From contig JAGWRL010000059.1 of NCBI GenBank assembly GCA_028876585.1, positions 1-16,410 on the forward strand: a DNA stretch of 16,410 nucleotides, written 5' to 3'. The position numbers and the translations under genes were made by a program. Below the pieces are notes generated by a model, which made no database searches, had not been told where the DNA came from, and worked only from the letters and a program-made list of their open reading frames with translations. Every line of letters begins with the position of its first letter. Positions within the stretch are counted from its first letter, which is position 1. Source of the DNA: Pseudomonadota bacterium (GTDB lineage Bacteria > Pseudomonadota > Alphaproteobacteria > Rhizobiales > Beijerinckiaceae). Below, piece after piece: positions 1 through 7,219 of this stretch.

Positions 1-2
1 AC

Positions 3-350
3 GCCGTCGCCGCCCGCTACGACCCGCGCAGTTCGCGCGTGGTGGTGAGGCTCAATACGGACCTACAAATCAGCTTTCCCACGCGCCTCGCCGAAGGGTT
101 GGCCGGTGCCTCGTCGGAGGCCCTGCGGACCATCGAAATCACCCCGTCCGGCCTGGGTTTGCACTGGCCCGAACTCGACGCGGACCTCTACGTGCCGGGT
201 CTGTTGGCGGGCCAATTCGGCAGCCGCCGTTGGATGGCGGCTCAACTCGGCGCCGCTGGCGGCCGGGCGCGCAGCCAAGCCAAGGCCGACAGCTCGCGCG
301 AGAATGGGCGCAAGGGCGGCCGCCCGCGCAAGGCGGTCGCCCACCGATGA
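3..350 (+). CDS. DUF2442 domain protein, 5' end missing
   Basis: The reading frame is open from the left edge of the window to a TGA at 348-350, so the true start lies outside. The visible part reads as a DUF2442 fold: a beta-rich stretch with VVVRLNTDLQISFP, a short helical part, then the family's end signature IEITPSGLGLHWPELDADLYV followed by LL. After the domain there is a basic tail with AAGGRARSQAKADSSRENG and GRKGGRPRK, common in DUF2442 proteins of rhizobia-like bacteria and resembling an AT-hook. DUF2442 genes are often paired with a DUF4160 gene just upstream, in an arrangement proposed to be toxin-antitoxin; that neighbour would be outside this window. The biochemical role is unknown. 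Family assignment is fairly sure; any toxin-antitoxin role is inference. Confidence 0.8.
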   Translation, partial: AVAARYDPRSSRVVVRLNTDLQISFPTRLAEGLAGASSEALRTIEITPSGLGLHWPELDADLYVPGLLAGQFGSRRWMAAQLGAAGGRARSQAKADSSRENGRKGGRPRKAVAHR

Positions 351-402
351 GCCTCGCGGCGCGGCCTCATCTCTTAAAAGATTATGTATTCCAGCTACTT
401 AT

Positions 403-415
403 GCAAGGTCCTTGC
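403..415. repeat. Short perfect palindrome GCAAGG-T-CCTTGC
   Basis: Two 6-base arms, GCAAGG and CCTTGC, flank a single T in the gap between the DUF2442 gene and the DUF1127 terminator. One base is too short for a hairpin loop, so if it acts at all it would be a dimeric protein-binding site. Nothing else was seen in 351-451. Confidence 0.35.
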
Positions 416-451
416 GAGAGAATCAAGATCGCGGCCACGCCCCGCCAATGC

Positions 452-475
452 AAAACGCCGGCCTCGCGGCCGGCG
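452..475 (-). terminator. Intrinsic terminator of the DUF1127 gene
   Basis: A perfect 8-bp stem, CGCCGGCC and GGCCGGCG with a 4-base loop (456-475), is followed on the minus strand by TTTT (455-452). It lies 15 bp after the stop of the minus-strand DUF1127 gene, which fits a rho-independent terminator for that gene. Confidence 0.75.
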
Positions 476-490
476 CGCAAAGGACGTCCT

Positions 491-751
491 TCACGCCGCC
501 TTTTTCTGCGGCGCATGCCAGGCGGCCACCGCCGCCGCCCGGGCCCGCCGCTCCGGCGGGGTCTCTTCGAGCCGCAGAGCGTGGGAATGGCGGTCGCTCT
601 GGCCCCAGCCGATGTCTTGGAATTCGCGTTCGCTCATGCCGGCGAGGGCAGCGCGGGCGCGGCGGGCGGTCCAGGCTTTGCCCAGCCACGCGAACACTTT
701 GCCGAACGAGCCCGAAACGGGCGTGGCGGTGGTCATCGTGATCGTGGACAT
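491..751 (-). CDS. DUF1127 (YjiS-like) small protein
   Basis: An 86-residue protein with the DUF1127 signature near its middle: an arginine-rich run (residues 28-36) followed by LAGMSEREFQDIGWGQSDR (36-54), matching the family pattern L-x-x-[LM]-[ST]-x-x-[EQ]-[LF]-x-D-I-G. The N-terminus is rich in Thr and Ser, and no signal peptide or membrane segment is visible. Short DUF1127 proteins in alphaproteobacteria have been linked to RNA turnover and to phosphate and carbon metabolism, but the exact activity of this one is unknown. It is divergent from the LysR gene at 870, a pairing seen repeatedly in Hyphomicrobiales, so LysR control is plausible. A clear terminator follows. The ATG start has a weak AAGG about 4 bases upstream. 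Confidence 0.85.
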   Translation of the reverse strand: MSTITMTTATPVSGSFGKVFAWLGKAWTARRARAALAGMSEREFQDIGWGQSDRHSHALRLEETPPERRARAAAVAAWHAPQKKAA

Positions 752-869
752 TGGCCTTATCCCAGAAACTCGATCGGAAGTGATCGAATGCGCTCAATAT
801 GGGCGCGCCCTATCAATCGGTCCAACGAATGTTTATAGAGAAACCCATTCCTATTCGAGATCGTTTCCC
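752..869. promoter_or_regulatory. Divergent control region between DUF1127 and LysR genes
   Basis: This 118-bp gap must hold both promoters. It contains an inverted repeat CGATC-N6-GATCG (771-786) and a 10-bp palindrome GGGCGCGCCC (801-810) flanked by ATA (797-799) and TAT (811-813), so that ATA and TAT arms are separated by 11 bases. LysR-type regulators bind dyads of roughly T-N11-A form between themselves and a divergent target, so these are candidate operators. The assignment is inference from layout; no clear -35/-10 pair stands out beyond a TATAGA-like hexamer at 834-839. Confidence 0.45.
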
Positions 870-1733
870 ATGCTCGACACCGACCAGCTCCGTTCCTTCC
901 TCGCCATCGTCGACGAGGGCTCGTTCACCCGCGCCGCCGAGCGGGTGCACAAGACGCAATCGGCGGTGTCGATGCATGTGCGCCGGCTGGAGGAGCAGCT
1001 CGGCTGCGCTTTGTTCGTCAAGCAGGGGCGCGGCGCCCGGCTGACGGCGGAGGGCGAGCAACTGGTGGAATACGCCCGGCGAATCCTGCGCGAGGAGGCC
1101 GGCGCGATCGCCGCGCTGTCGCGCAAGGGCCTGCGCGGCGAGGTCCGGTTCGGCGTGCCCGACGATTACGCCGAGGCGTTCCTGTCCGACATCCTGCTAC
1201 GCTTCAATCACCGCCACCCCCTGGTCGCCATCGCCGTCTCTTGCGAGAATTCGATCGAACTGGCGGGCCTGGTGCGCGCCGGCGCGCTCGATCTGGCGCT
1301 GGTGACCGATTTTCCCGGCCTGGAGGGGTTTGAGCTGATTCGCGAGGAGCCGCTGGTCTGGGTGGCGGCCAACAAGTTCAAGCCGCCGGCGGGCGAACCG
1401 CTGCCGCTGGCGCTCGGCAGCCCCTCCTGCATCTGGCGCCGCGTCGCCGACGAGGCGCTGGAGGGCCAGCGCCAGCGGGTGCGCAGCCTGTTCGTGTCGC
1501 GCAATTACAGCGCCATCGGCGCGGTGGTGCGGGCCGGGCTGGCGGCGACCATGCTGCCGCAAGGGATGGTGCGCGACGGCCTGCGCATGCTGGGTCCCGA
1601 CGCCGGCCTGCCGCCGCTGCCGCTGACCCGCATGGGCCTGATCCACCCCGCCGCGCACGCCACGGCCGAGACGGAGGCGCTGGCGCAAGCTGTGCGCGAA
1701 ACCATCGCGGCGGGGGAGCGGAAGGCGGCGTGA
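870..1733 (+). CDS. LysR-family transcriptional regulator
   Basis: A 287-residue protein of ordinary LysR length. Residues 1-60 are the winged helix-turn-helix: LRSFLAIVDEGSFTRAAER, then KTQSAVSMHVRRLEEQLG and LFVKQGRGARLTAEG. Residues from about 90 to the end form the periplasmic-binding-protein-like effector domain, with VRFGVPDDYAE at its start and LDLALVTDFPG in the middle. The chosen ATG gives the canonical MLDTDQLRSFL beginning; the frame stays open upstream but that part has no LysR character. The effector is unknown. The divergent DUF1127 gene is its most likely target, and autoregulation through the shared 118-bp region is expected for the family. The gene converges with the GIY-YIG gene across a palindromic repeat. 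Confidence 0.92.
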   Translation: MLDTDQLRSFLAIVDEGSFTRAAERVHKTQSAVSMHVRRLEEQLGCALFVKQGRGARLTAEGEQLVEYARRILREEAGAIAALSRKGLRGEVRFGVPDDYAEAFLSDILLRFNHRHPLVAIAVSCENSIELAGLVRAGALDLALVTDFPGLEGFELIREEPLVWVAANKFKPPAGEPLPLALGSPSCIWRRVADEALEGQRQRVRSLFVSRNYSAIGAVVRAGLAATMLPQGMVRDGLRMLGPDAGLPPLPLTRMGLIHPAAHATAETEALAQAVRETIAAGERKAA

Positions 1734-1804
1734 GGCGCCTGGCGTTCGTTATGGGGAAGGGTTGCTGTCGGAGCTTGGCGAACGTTTCCGCCATCCACGA
1801 CCCT

Positions 1805-1839
1805 CGTCCTGAGGAGCCCCGAAGGGGCCTCGAAGGACG
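1805..1839. repeat. Dispersed palindromic (REP-like) element, copy 1
   Basis: CGTCCT at 1805-1810 pairs with AGGACG at 1834-1839, and GCCCC at 1816-1820 pairs with GGGGC at 1824-1828 around a GAA loop, giving an imperfect hairpin. The style, CCTCGTCCTGAGGAG with an inner GAAGG and CTCGAAGGACG, matches palindromic repeats scattered between genes in many Hyphomicrobiales genomes. It sits between the convergent LysR and GIY-YIG genes, where it could act as a bidirectional transcription stop. Confidence 0.65.
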
Positions 1840-1864
1840 CTCGGCGGCCCGACCGTTTCCGCGA

Positions 1865-2167
1865 TCACACGGCGCCGCCCCGCCGTTTGGCGAGTTTGGA
1901 CAAGCGCTCGAAATCGCCGCGCATGTAGGCCTCCTTCTTGGCTCGCGACCACCCCTTTAGCCGACGCTCGGCGGCTATGGCCTCGTCGACGCGCTCATAA
2001 TGTTCGGAATGCAAAAGGACGACGGGCCTGCGCGCAAAGGTGAAGCAACCGGGGATGGCGCCGTTCGCGTGTTCGCTGACGCGTTCCTCCACGGGCTTTC
2101 GCGTGATGCCGACGTAGTAGGCGCCGTCGGCGCAGCGAAGGATATAAATCGAAGCGCCGCCGGTCAC
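1865..2167 (-). CDS. Small GIY-YIG nuclease-family protein (UPF0213/YhbQ-like)
   Basis: From the GTG at 2167 the protein has 100 residues, the normal size of this stand-alone GIY-YIG group. IYILRCADGAYYVGIT (7-22) carries the two signature triads as IYI and YVG. EERVSEHANG with its Arg, and EAIAAERRLKGWSRAKK with the catalytic-type Glu, complete the fold. Such proteins are predicted metal-dependent DNA endonucleases, possibly in repair; cellular roles are poorly known. An ATG 21 bases further upstream (2188) is also possible, but a GGGAG at 2176-2180, 8 bases from the GTG, favours the GTG. It is the last of three minus-strand genes after exonuclease III, separated from it by about 165 bp that include a palindromic element. 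Confidence 0.85.
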   Translation of the reverse strand: MTGGASIYILRCADGAYYVGITRKPVEERVSEHANGAIPGCFTFARRPVVLLHSEHYERVDEAIAAERRLKGWSRAKKEAYMRGDFERLSKLAKRRGGAV

Positions 2168-2175
2168 TACCTTCG

Positions 2176-2180
2176 CTCCC
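2176..2180 (-). promoter_or_regulatory. Ribosome binding site favouring the GTG start of the GIY-YIG gene
   Basis: GGGAG on the minus strand lies 8 bases before GTG 2167-2165. It falls inside the first codons if the ATG at 2188 is used instead, and that ATG has no comparable site, so the GTG is preferred. Confidence 0.5.
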
Positions 2181-2235
2181 TGCCGCATCCCAACCTAAGG
2201 CGGCGCTTTGCACGTATGCCGGCGTTCGCTGGAGC

Positions 2236-2268
2236 GTGGTTCGAGGCCGCTTCGCGGCGCCTCACCAC
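2236..2268. repeat. Dispersed palindromic (REP-like) element, copy 2
   Basis: GTGGT (2236-2240) pairs with ACCAC (2264-2268), and GCCGC (2246-2250) pairs with GCGGC (2254-2258) around a TTC loop, with TCGAG and GCCTC between the stems. The architecture is that of the element at 1805-1839, although the outer stem differs. It lies between the exonuclease III and GIY-YIG genes. Confidence 0.55.
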
Positions 2269-2332
2269 GAGGGCGGCGCTTGGCGGAATATCCGCCCCCG
2301 CCCTCCCGCGACACGCCAAACCCCCGCCGCCC

Positions 2333-3169
2333 CTAAATCGCCAGCTCCACCGTCACCGGGGCGTGGTCGGAGGGGCGGTCCCAGGCGCGGGCGTCGCGGT
2401 GGACGCGCATCTTGCGCACCGTATCGGCGAGCGGCGGGCTGACCCAGACGTGATCGAGCCGGCGCCCCTTGTCGGCCGCCGCCCAATCGGGCGAGCGGTA
2501 GCTCCACCAGGTGTAGAGCTTCTCCTCGGGCGGCACGAAATGGCGCAGAGCGTCGTACCACTTGCCGGCCTTCTGGGCGCGGGTGAATTTCTCCACCTCG
2601 ACCGGCGTGTGGCTGACGACGTTGAGCAGCGCCTTGTGGCTCCAGACGTCGTGTTCGAGCGGGGCGATGTTGAGATCGCCGACCAGGATGGCTTTGCCCT
2701 TGGCCTTCGGCGCGCGCTGGAACCAGGCGCCCATTTCGTCGACGAAATCGAGTTTATGGGCGAATTTCGGGTTGGCTTTGACGTCGGGCTCGTCGCCGCC
2801 GGCGGGGACGTAGAAATCATGGATCTCGACGCCGCCGAACTTGCCGTCCAGCGTCACCGCGATATGGCGGCTGTCGCCCTTGTCGCAGAAATCGCGCCGG
2901 TCGACGTCGGCGAACGGATGGCGCGAGACGATGGCGACGCCGTGATAGCCCTTCTGCCCGTTGAGCGCGATGTGCTCATAGCCGGCGTCGCGGAACGCCC
3001 CTGCGGGGAAATTGGCGTCGGGGCATTTCGTTTCTTGCAGGCACAGCGCGTCGGGGGCCTGCTCGTTGAGGAAGCGGACGACCGAATCGATGCGCAGGCG
3101 GACCGAATTGATGTTCCAGGTGGCGAGCGAAAAGGGCACGGGGGCGGTCTCGGGCGGGAAAGCCTCCAT
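2333..3169 (-). CDS. xth: Exodeoxyribonuclease III (AP endonuclease, EEP family)
   Basis: A 278-residue protein matching the ExoIII/Xth family over its whole length. Catalytic motifs in order are WNINS (18-22), LQETK with Glu46, GYHGVAI (74-80), HDFYVPAGGDE with Tyr120, GDLNIAP with Asp165 and Asn167, RRLDHVWVS with Asp239 and His240, and SDHAPV with His269. The enzyme cleaves DNA 5' of abasic sites and degrades 3' ends using Mg2+, acting in cytoplasmic base-excision repair. The N-terminus is about ten residues longer than usual before the first strand. No good ribosome site marks the ATG, and a GTG at codon 11 is an alternative start. It lies 52 bp after the HugZ-like gene on the same strand, so co-transcription is possible. 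Confidence 0.95.
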   Translation of the reverse strand: MEAFPPETAPVPFSLATWNINSVRLRIDSVVRFLNEQAPDALCLQETKCPDANFPAGAFRDAGYEHIALNGQKGYHGVAIVSRHPFADVDRRDFCDKGDSRHIAVTLDGKFGGVEIHDFYVPAGGDEPDVKANPKFAHKLDFVDEMGAWFQRAPKAKGKAILVGDLNIAPLEHDVWSHKALLNVVSHTPVEVEKFTRAQKAGKWYDALRHFVPPEEKLYTWWSYRSPDWAAADKGRRLDHVWVSPPLADTVRKMRVHRDARAWDRPSDHAPVTVELAI

Positions 3170-3221
3170 TGACCACGAAGCCGCGCGCCCGCCAAGCGCG
3201 CCGCCGTTTTGCCCACAGGCC

Positions 3222-3908
3222 TCAGCCGGTCAGCGCCGCCCACCACGCCGGCGCGTCATAGGCGGGGACGGCGAAATCGATCCGCGCGACTTCGCCGCCG
3301 GCGCCGAGGTCTAGCCCCTCGGCGTCGAGCCCGACCGGGCGCCAGGCCCGTTTGGGCGCGCCGGCGCGCCGGGCCAACTCGGCGTCGCCGAGCGCGGCGG
3401 CGCGCTCCAGCAATTCCGCCTCGGCGGCGGCCAGGGCGGCGGCGTCGCCGGCAACCAGCAGATCCTGCGGCGTCAGCGCGTCGGCGCGGCCGAAGCCGCC
3501 GTTGAAATGCACCGTCGCGATCTCCAGCCGGCGCAGCGAGAAATCGGCGAAATTGATGTAGAGCTTGGCCTTCGGGTTGCGCCGGGCGTAGCGCTCGCGC
3601 CCGTCGTCGCCGGCGCGGCGGCGCACCACGCCGTTGAGGGTGAGGCGCGGCAGGTTGAGCGGATCGCCGCGCCCGGCCTCGCTCGTCAGCAGCAGGGACG
3701 CGCGCGGATCGTCGGCGAGGTTGCGGGTGTGGCGGGCGAGATCGGACATCAGGAACAAAGGCGCCCCGTCCCAATCGCTCGCCACGCCGACCAGCGTCGT
3801 CAGCGGCGCGCCGCCGTCGAGCGTCGCCAGCGCGCCGGTGCGCGCCATTCGCAGCCGGCGCTTGCTGTCACGCCGCGCCGCCGCCATCGCCTCGCCCAAA
3901 TCGTCCAT
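3222..3908 (-). CDS. HugZ/pyridoxamine 5'-phosphate oxidase-like FMN-binding protein
   Basis: A 228-residue protein from the ATG at 3908. The N-terminal half is a split-barrel flavin-binding domain: RMARTGALATLDGGAPLTTL, then DWDGAPLFLMSDLARHTRNL and ADDPRASLLLT, the pattern of pyridoxamine oxidase-like and HugZ proteins. ARRNPKAKLYINFADFSLRRLEI and the part around VHFNGGFGRA match the middle of HugZ-type proteins, and the last 70 residues form a C-terminal alpha/beta part. HugZ relatives degrade haem; others bind F420 or flavin with unknown substrates, so the substrate here is not established. The frame extends to an ATG at 3938, but AAGGA seven bases before the ATG at 3908 and the family's usual start favour 3908. 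It is divergent from chvI, where relatives usually have pckA. Confidence 0.82.
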   Translation of the reverse strand: MDDLGEAMAAARRDSKRRLRMARTGALATLDGGAPLTTLVGVASDWDGAPLFLMSDLARHTRNLADDPRASLLLTSEAGRGDPLNLPRLTLNGVVRRRAGDDGRERYARRNPKAKLYINFADFSLRRLEIATVHFNGGFGRADALTPQDLLVAGDAAALAAAEAELLERAAALGDAELARRAGAPKRAWRPVGLDAEGLDLGAGGEVARIDFAVPAYDAPAWWAALTG

Positions 3909-4114
3909 TCCCGCATCCTTGCAAGAAAACCGCGCCAAACATTGAAAATCTCGGGAATGTGTCTAATATCTGTCAGGCGGGTTTGTAAGCTCGCGCTGAC
4001 GATTTGGACGAAGCCCTGTCCTGAAAACGTCAAATTTCGGCCCCGATGGCGCGAAATGACGCGCGGCGACCTCAAAGCCTTGTTGGCCCGAGGCGTCAAC
4101 CCGAGTGGAATTCC
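3909..4114. promoter_or_regulatory. Divergent promoter region of the HugZ-like gene and chvI
   Basis: This 206-bp gap separates the minus-strand flavin protein gene from chvI. It is AT-richer around 3925-3985 than the flanking genes. No obvious palindrome or ChvI direct repeat could be assigned by eye. The chvI start at 4115 has GTGGAA a few bases before it. Confidence 0.4.
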
Positions 4115-4813
4115 ATGCCGACGATTGCGCTGGTCGACGACGATCGCAACATTCTCACCTCCGTCTCGCTGTCGATGGAGGCCGAGGGTTTCCGCGTGCA
4201 GACCTACACCGACGGCGCGAGCGCGCTCGACGGGCTGAAGGCCAACCCGCCCGATCTCGCCATTTTCGACATCAAGATGCCGAGGATGGACGGGATGGAG
4301 CTGTTGCGGCGCTTGCGGCAGAAATCCGACCTGCCGGTGATCTTCCTGACGTCGAAGGACGAGGAGATCGACGAATTGTTCGGCCTCAAGATGGGCGCCG
4401 ACGATTTCATCCGCAAACCGTTCTCGCAGCGCCTGCTGGTCGAGCGCGTCAAGGCGATCCTGCGCCGCGCCAACCCGAAGGACGCCGCCGCGCAGAAGGA
4501 GACGGAAGCCAAAATTCTCGAACGCGGCCGGCTGAAGATGGACCCGGAGCGCCACACCTGCACGTGGGACGGCACGCCGGTGACGCTGACCGTGACCGAG
4601 TTCCTCATCCTGCAGGCGCTCGCGACCCGCCCCGGCGTGGTCAAGAGCCGCAACGCGCTGATGGACGCGGCCTATGACGACCAGGTCTATGTCGACGACC
4701 GCACCATCGACAGCCACATCAAGCGGCTGCGCAAGAAGTTCAAAGTGGTGGAGCCGGATTTCGAGATGATCGAGACGCTGTACGGCGTCGGCTACCGGTT
4801 CCGCGAGGCATAG
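4115..4813 (+). CDS. chvI: ChvI-type two-component response regulator (OmpR/PhoB family)
   Basis: A 232-residue regulator. The receiver domain (1-120) begins [12 protein letters not shown] with the acidic cluster Asp8-Asp10; phospho-acceptor Asp52 lies in [11 protein letters not shown], Ser80 in FLTSKDEE, and Lys101 in DDFIRKPFS. The DNA-binding winged helix (about 135-232) includes [35 protein letters not shown] and the closing [10 protein letters not shown]. This is the ChvI/ExoR-ChvGI regulator of Hyphomicrobiales, which responds to acid and envelope stress and controls exopolysaccharide, motility and envelope genes in relatives. ChvG starts 13 bp later. The frame is open back to an ATG at 4046, but ATG 4115 gives the canonical beginning. 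Confidence 0.95.
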   Translation: MPTIALVDDDRNILTSVSLSMEAEGFRVQTYTDGASALDGLKANPPDLAIFDIKMPRMDGMELLRRLRQKSDLPVIFLTSKDEEIDELFGLKMGADDFIRKPFSQRLLVERVKAILRRANPKDAAAQKETEAKILERGRLKMDPERHTCTWDGTPVTLTVTEFLILQALATRPGVVKSRNALMDAAYDDQVYVDDRTIDSHIKRLRKKFKVVEPDFEMIETLYGVGYRFREA

Positions 4814-4826
4814 CCTGAGTTCACGC

Positions 4827-6635
4827 ATGATGGGCGTCGAATTCCACACGGCGCAAACTCCCCTGTCGGCGACGCCGGCGTCGCGCTGGCGCCGGTCGCG
4901 GCTGCGCCTGCGGCTGGCGCGGCTGCGGCGGCTGCTGGAATCCAACGTTTCCTCCTCGCTCACCCGCCGCATCGTGTCGCTCAATCTCGGCGGCCTCGTC
5001 GTGCTGGTGGTCGGCTTCCTGCTGCTGAACCATTTTCGCGCCGACATCATCGAGGCGCGCAAGCTGAGCCTGACGACGCAGGCCGACATCATCGCGGCGG
5101 CGATCTCCGCTTCCGCCGCCGTCGACACCGAGACGCTGCTGGTCGATCCCGATAAACTGCTCGACCTCGCCCCCGGCGACCCCGCCCCGGCGCGCGAGGA
5201 CGAATCGCTGATGTTCTCGCTCAACCCCGAGCGCATCGGCCGCGTGCTGCACCGGCTGGTGACGCCGACCCACACCCGCGCCCGCATTTTCGACCGCGAT
5301 GGCCAGATGCTGCTCGATTCGCAGACGCTGAGCCCGCGCAGCGCGCGCAGCGAGGCGGCCGATTCGGCCAACGAGGACACCACCTTCCTGGAGCGGTTCT
5401 GGGCCTCGCTGCGCGGCGTTTTCGAGGGCGGGCAGGCGTTGCAGCCGGCCTATCGCTGGTCGACCAACGGCAAGGACCTGCCCGAGGTGGCGCGCGCGCT
5501 CGACGGCAAAACCTCGTCGATGACCCGCGTCAACGTCACCGGCGAGACGATCGTCTCGGTCGGCGTGCCGATCCAGCGCGCCAACGTCACCCGTGGCGTG
5601 CTGGTGCTGTCGACGCGCGGCGGCGACATCGACAAGGTGATCGCCAGCGAGCGCTGGGGGCTGCTGCGCTTCTTCATGGTGATCGCCGGCGTGATGTTCG
5701 TGCTGTCGCTGTCGCTCGCCAATACGATCGGCGAGCCGGTGCGCAAACTCGCCGACGCCGCCGACCGGGTCCGGCGCGGCATCAAATCGCGCCAGCAGAT
5801 CCCCGATTTCACCGACCGTTCCGACGAGATCGGCCATCTCAGCCGCGCGCTCGGCGAGATGACGCAGGCGATGTACGGCCGCATCGACGCGATCGAGAGC
5901 TTCGCCGCCGACGTCGCGCATGAGTTGAAAAACCCGCTCACCTCGCTGCGCAGCGCGGTGGAGACGCTGCCGCGAGTGAAAAGCGAGCCCTCGCGGCTCA
6001 GGCTGATGGAGATCATGCAGCACGACGTGCGCCGGCTCGACCGGCTGATCAGCGACATTTCCGACGCCTCGCGGCTCGACGCCGAGATGGCGCGCGTCGA
6101 TTCGGCGCCGGTCGACGTCGCCCAGCTCGTGCGCGCGGTGGTGGCGATGCTGGCCGACAGCCCGCGCAGCCGCGGCATTTCGCTGAAGCTGACGGTCGAC
6201 CCCGGACCCGACGGCGCGCGGCCGAGTTATTTCGTCATGGGACATGATTCGCGGCTGGCGCAGGTGGTGACCAATCTGGTCGACAACGCCTGCTCGTTCT
6301 CGCATCCCGGCGGCGAGGTGCGGGTCGCGCTGCGCCGGGTCGAGGGCGAGGGCGAACGGGTCGAGATCGTCGTCGAGGACGACGGCCCCGGCATCCCCGC
6401 GCATGCGCTGGAGCGCATTTTCGATCGGTTCTACACCGACCGGCCCAGCGAGGGCTTTGGCCAGAACTCCGGGCTCGGCCTGTCCATTTCGCGCCAGATC
6501 GTGCAGGCGCACGGTGGCGCGATGTGGGCGGAGAACCGGCCGCTGGCGCCGGGCGCGCCGCCGCACGACCACGACGGCGCGCCGCGCCACGGCGCCGGCG
6601 CCCGCTTCGTCGTCAGCCTGCCGGCCTGTTCATGA
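4827..6635 (+). CDS. chvG: ChvG-type sensor histidine kinase
   Basis: A 602-residue membrane kinase. A basic cytoplasmic N-terminus with SSLTRRIVSLN precedes membrane segment 1 (about 49-67). A periplasmic sensor domain follows (about 69-278) with KLSLTTQADIIAAAIS near its start. Segment 2 is about 279-300, then a HAMP linker with LADAADRVRRG. The dimerisation helix holds FAADVAHELKNPLTSLRSA with phospho-acceptor His365. The ATPase has an N box with Asn487 in NLVDNACSFS, DDGPGIP and GLGLSISRQIVQAHGG. It autophosphorylates and passes phosphate to ChvI Asp52. In relatives the periplasmic inhibitor ExoR holds ChvG off; exoR is not in this window. The stop overlaps the hprK start as ATGA. A second ATG directly follows the first, so the start is uncertain by one codon. 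Confidence 0.95.
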   Translation: MMGVEFHTAQTPLSATPASRWRRSRLRLRLARLRRLLESNVSSSLTRRIVSLNLGGLVVLVVGFLLLNHFRADIIEARKLSLTTQADIIAAAISASAAVDTETLLVDPDKLLDLAPGDPAPAREDESLMFSLNPERIGRVLHRLVTPTHTRARIFDRDGQMLLDSQTLSPRSARSEAADSANEDTTFLERFWASLRGVFEGGQALQPAYRWSTNGKDLPEVARALDGKTSSMTRVNVTGETIVSVGVPIQRANVTRGVLVLSTRGGDIDKVIASERWGLLRFFMVIAGVMFVLSLSLANTIGEPVRKLADAADRVRRGIKSRQQIPDFTDRSDEIGHLSRALGEMTQAMYGRIDAIESFAADVAHELKNPLTSLRSAVETLPRVKSEPSRLRLMEIMQHDVRRLDRLISDISDASRLDAEMARVDSAPVDVAQLVRAVVAMLADSPRSRGISLKLTVDPGPDGARPSYFVMGHDSRLAQVVTNLVDNACSFSHPGGEVRVALRRVEGEGERVEIVVEDDGPGIPAHALERIFDRFYTDRPSEGFGQNSGLGLSISRQIVQAHGGAMWAENRPLAPGAPPHDHDGAPRHGAGARFVVSLPACS

Positions 6636-7126
6636 GCAGCGCCGTCCACGCCTCCGCCGTGCTGGTGGGCGAGCGCGGCGTCCTGCTTCGCGGCGCCTCG
6701 GGCGCCGGCAAGAGCTTGATGGCGCTGGCGATCGTCGAGCGGGTGCGCCGTCAGGGCGGCTTCGCGGCGCTGGTCGGCGACGACCGGGTGTGGCTGGAGG
6801 CGGTCTCCGGCCGGCTGCTCGGGCGCGGCGATCCGGCGCTGGCGGGGGTGTGCGAGCGGCGCTGTCAGGGGCTGGTGTCCGCGCCGCACGAACCCTGCGC
6901 GGTGCTGCGGCTGATCGTCGATCTCGCCGACCGCGCCGCGCCGCCGCCGCGCATGCCCGAGGCCGCCGACCAGTACGAAACGCTGTGCGGCGTGACCCTG
7001 CCGCGGCTTCGCATCGACCTTTCGCCCGGTCTCGACGACGGCGTTTCGGCGGTGATTTCCGCTTTGGAAAGGGTCGACGGGGCAGCTTGGCGAAAAAACA
7101 TCCTTGACGACGCCGTTTTTGCTTGA
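6632..7126 (+). CDS. hprK: HPr kinase/phosphorylase, short alphaproteobacterial form
   Basis: A 164-residue protein made of the C-terminal kinase domain only; the Firmicutes enzyme is about 310 residues with an extra N-terminal domain. The P-loop GASGAGKS is at residues 21-28, followed by VGDDRVWLEA, where the conserved Asp region lies. The enzyme is expected to phosphorylate HPr on its regulatory serine (Ser66 of the HPr encoded at 7618). The start ATG overlaps the chvG stop (ATGA), pointing to translational coupling with the two-component system. No ribosome site is obvious, consistent with coupling. This order, chvI-chvG-hprK-EIIA-HPr, is conserved in Hyphomicrobiales. Whether phosphorylase activity is retained in the short form cannot be told from the sequence. 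Confidence 0.92.
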   Translation: MSSAVHASAVLVGERGVLLRGASGAGKSLMALAIVERVRRQGGFAALVGDDRVWLEAVSGRLLGRGDPALAGVCERRCQGLVSAPHEPCAVLRLIVDLADRAAPPPRMPEAADQYETLCGVTLPRLRIDLSPGLDDGVSAVISALERVDGAAWRKNILDDAVFA

Positions 7127-7219
7127 TCATGGTGCCGCAGCGCACAAAAATGCGCCTCTTCGGTCCGTGATCCGAAACTCCGTCGCCGGGCAATGTGAGC
7201 CTCGAGTGGTGCAGCGTTG

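Noticed and set aside
2000..3172. Long plus-strand open frame opposite exonuclease III and the GIY-YIG gene
   Set aside because: It spans two genuine minus-strand genes and has shadow composition.
4821..6590. Long minus-strand open frame opposite chvG
   Set aside because: Arg/His/Gln/Ala-rich shadow of a high-GC gene; chvG on the plus strand has all kinase motifs.
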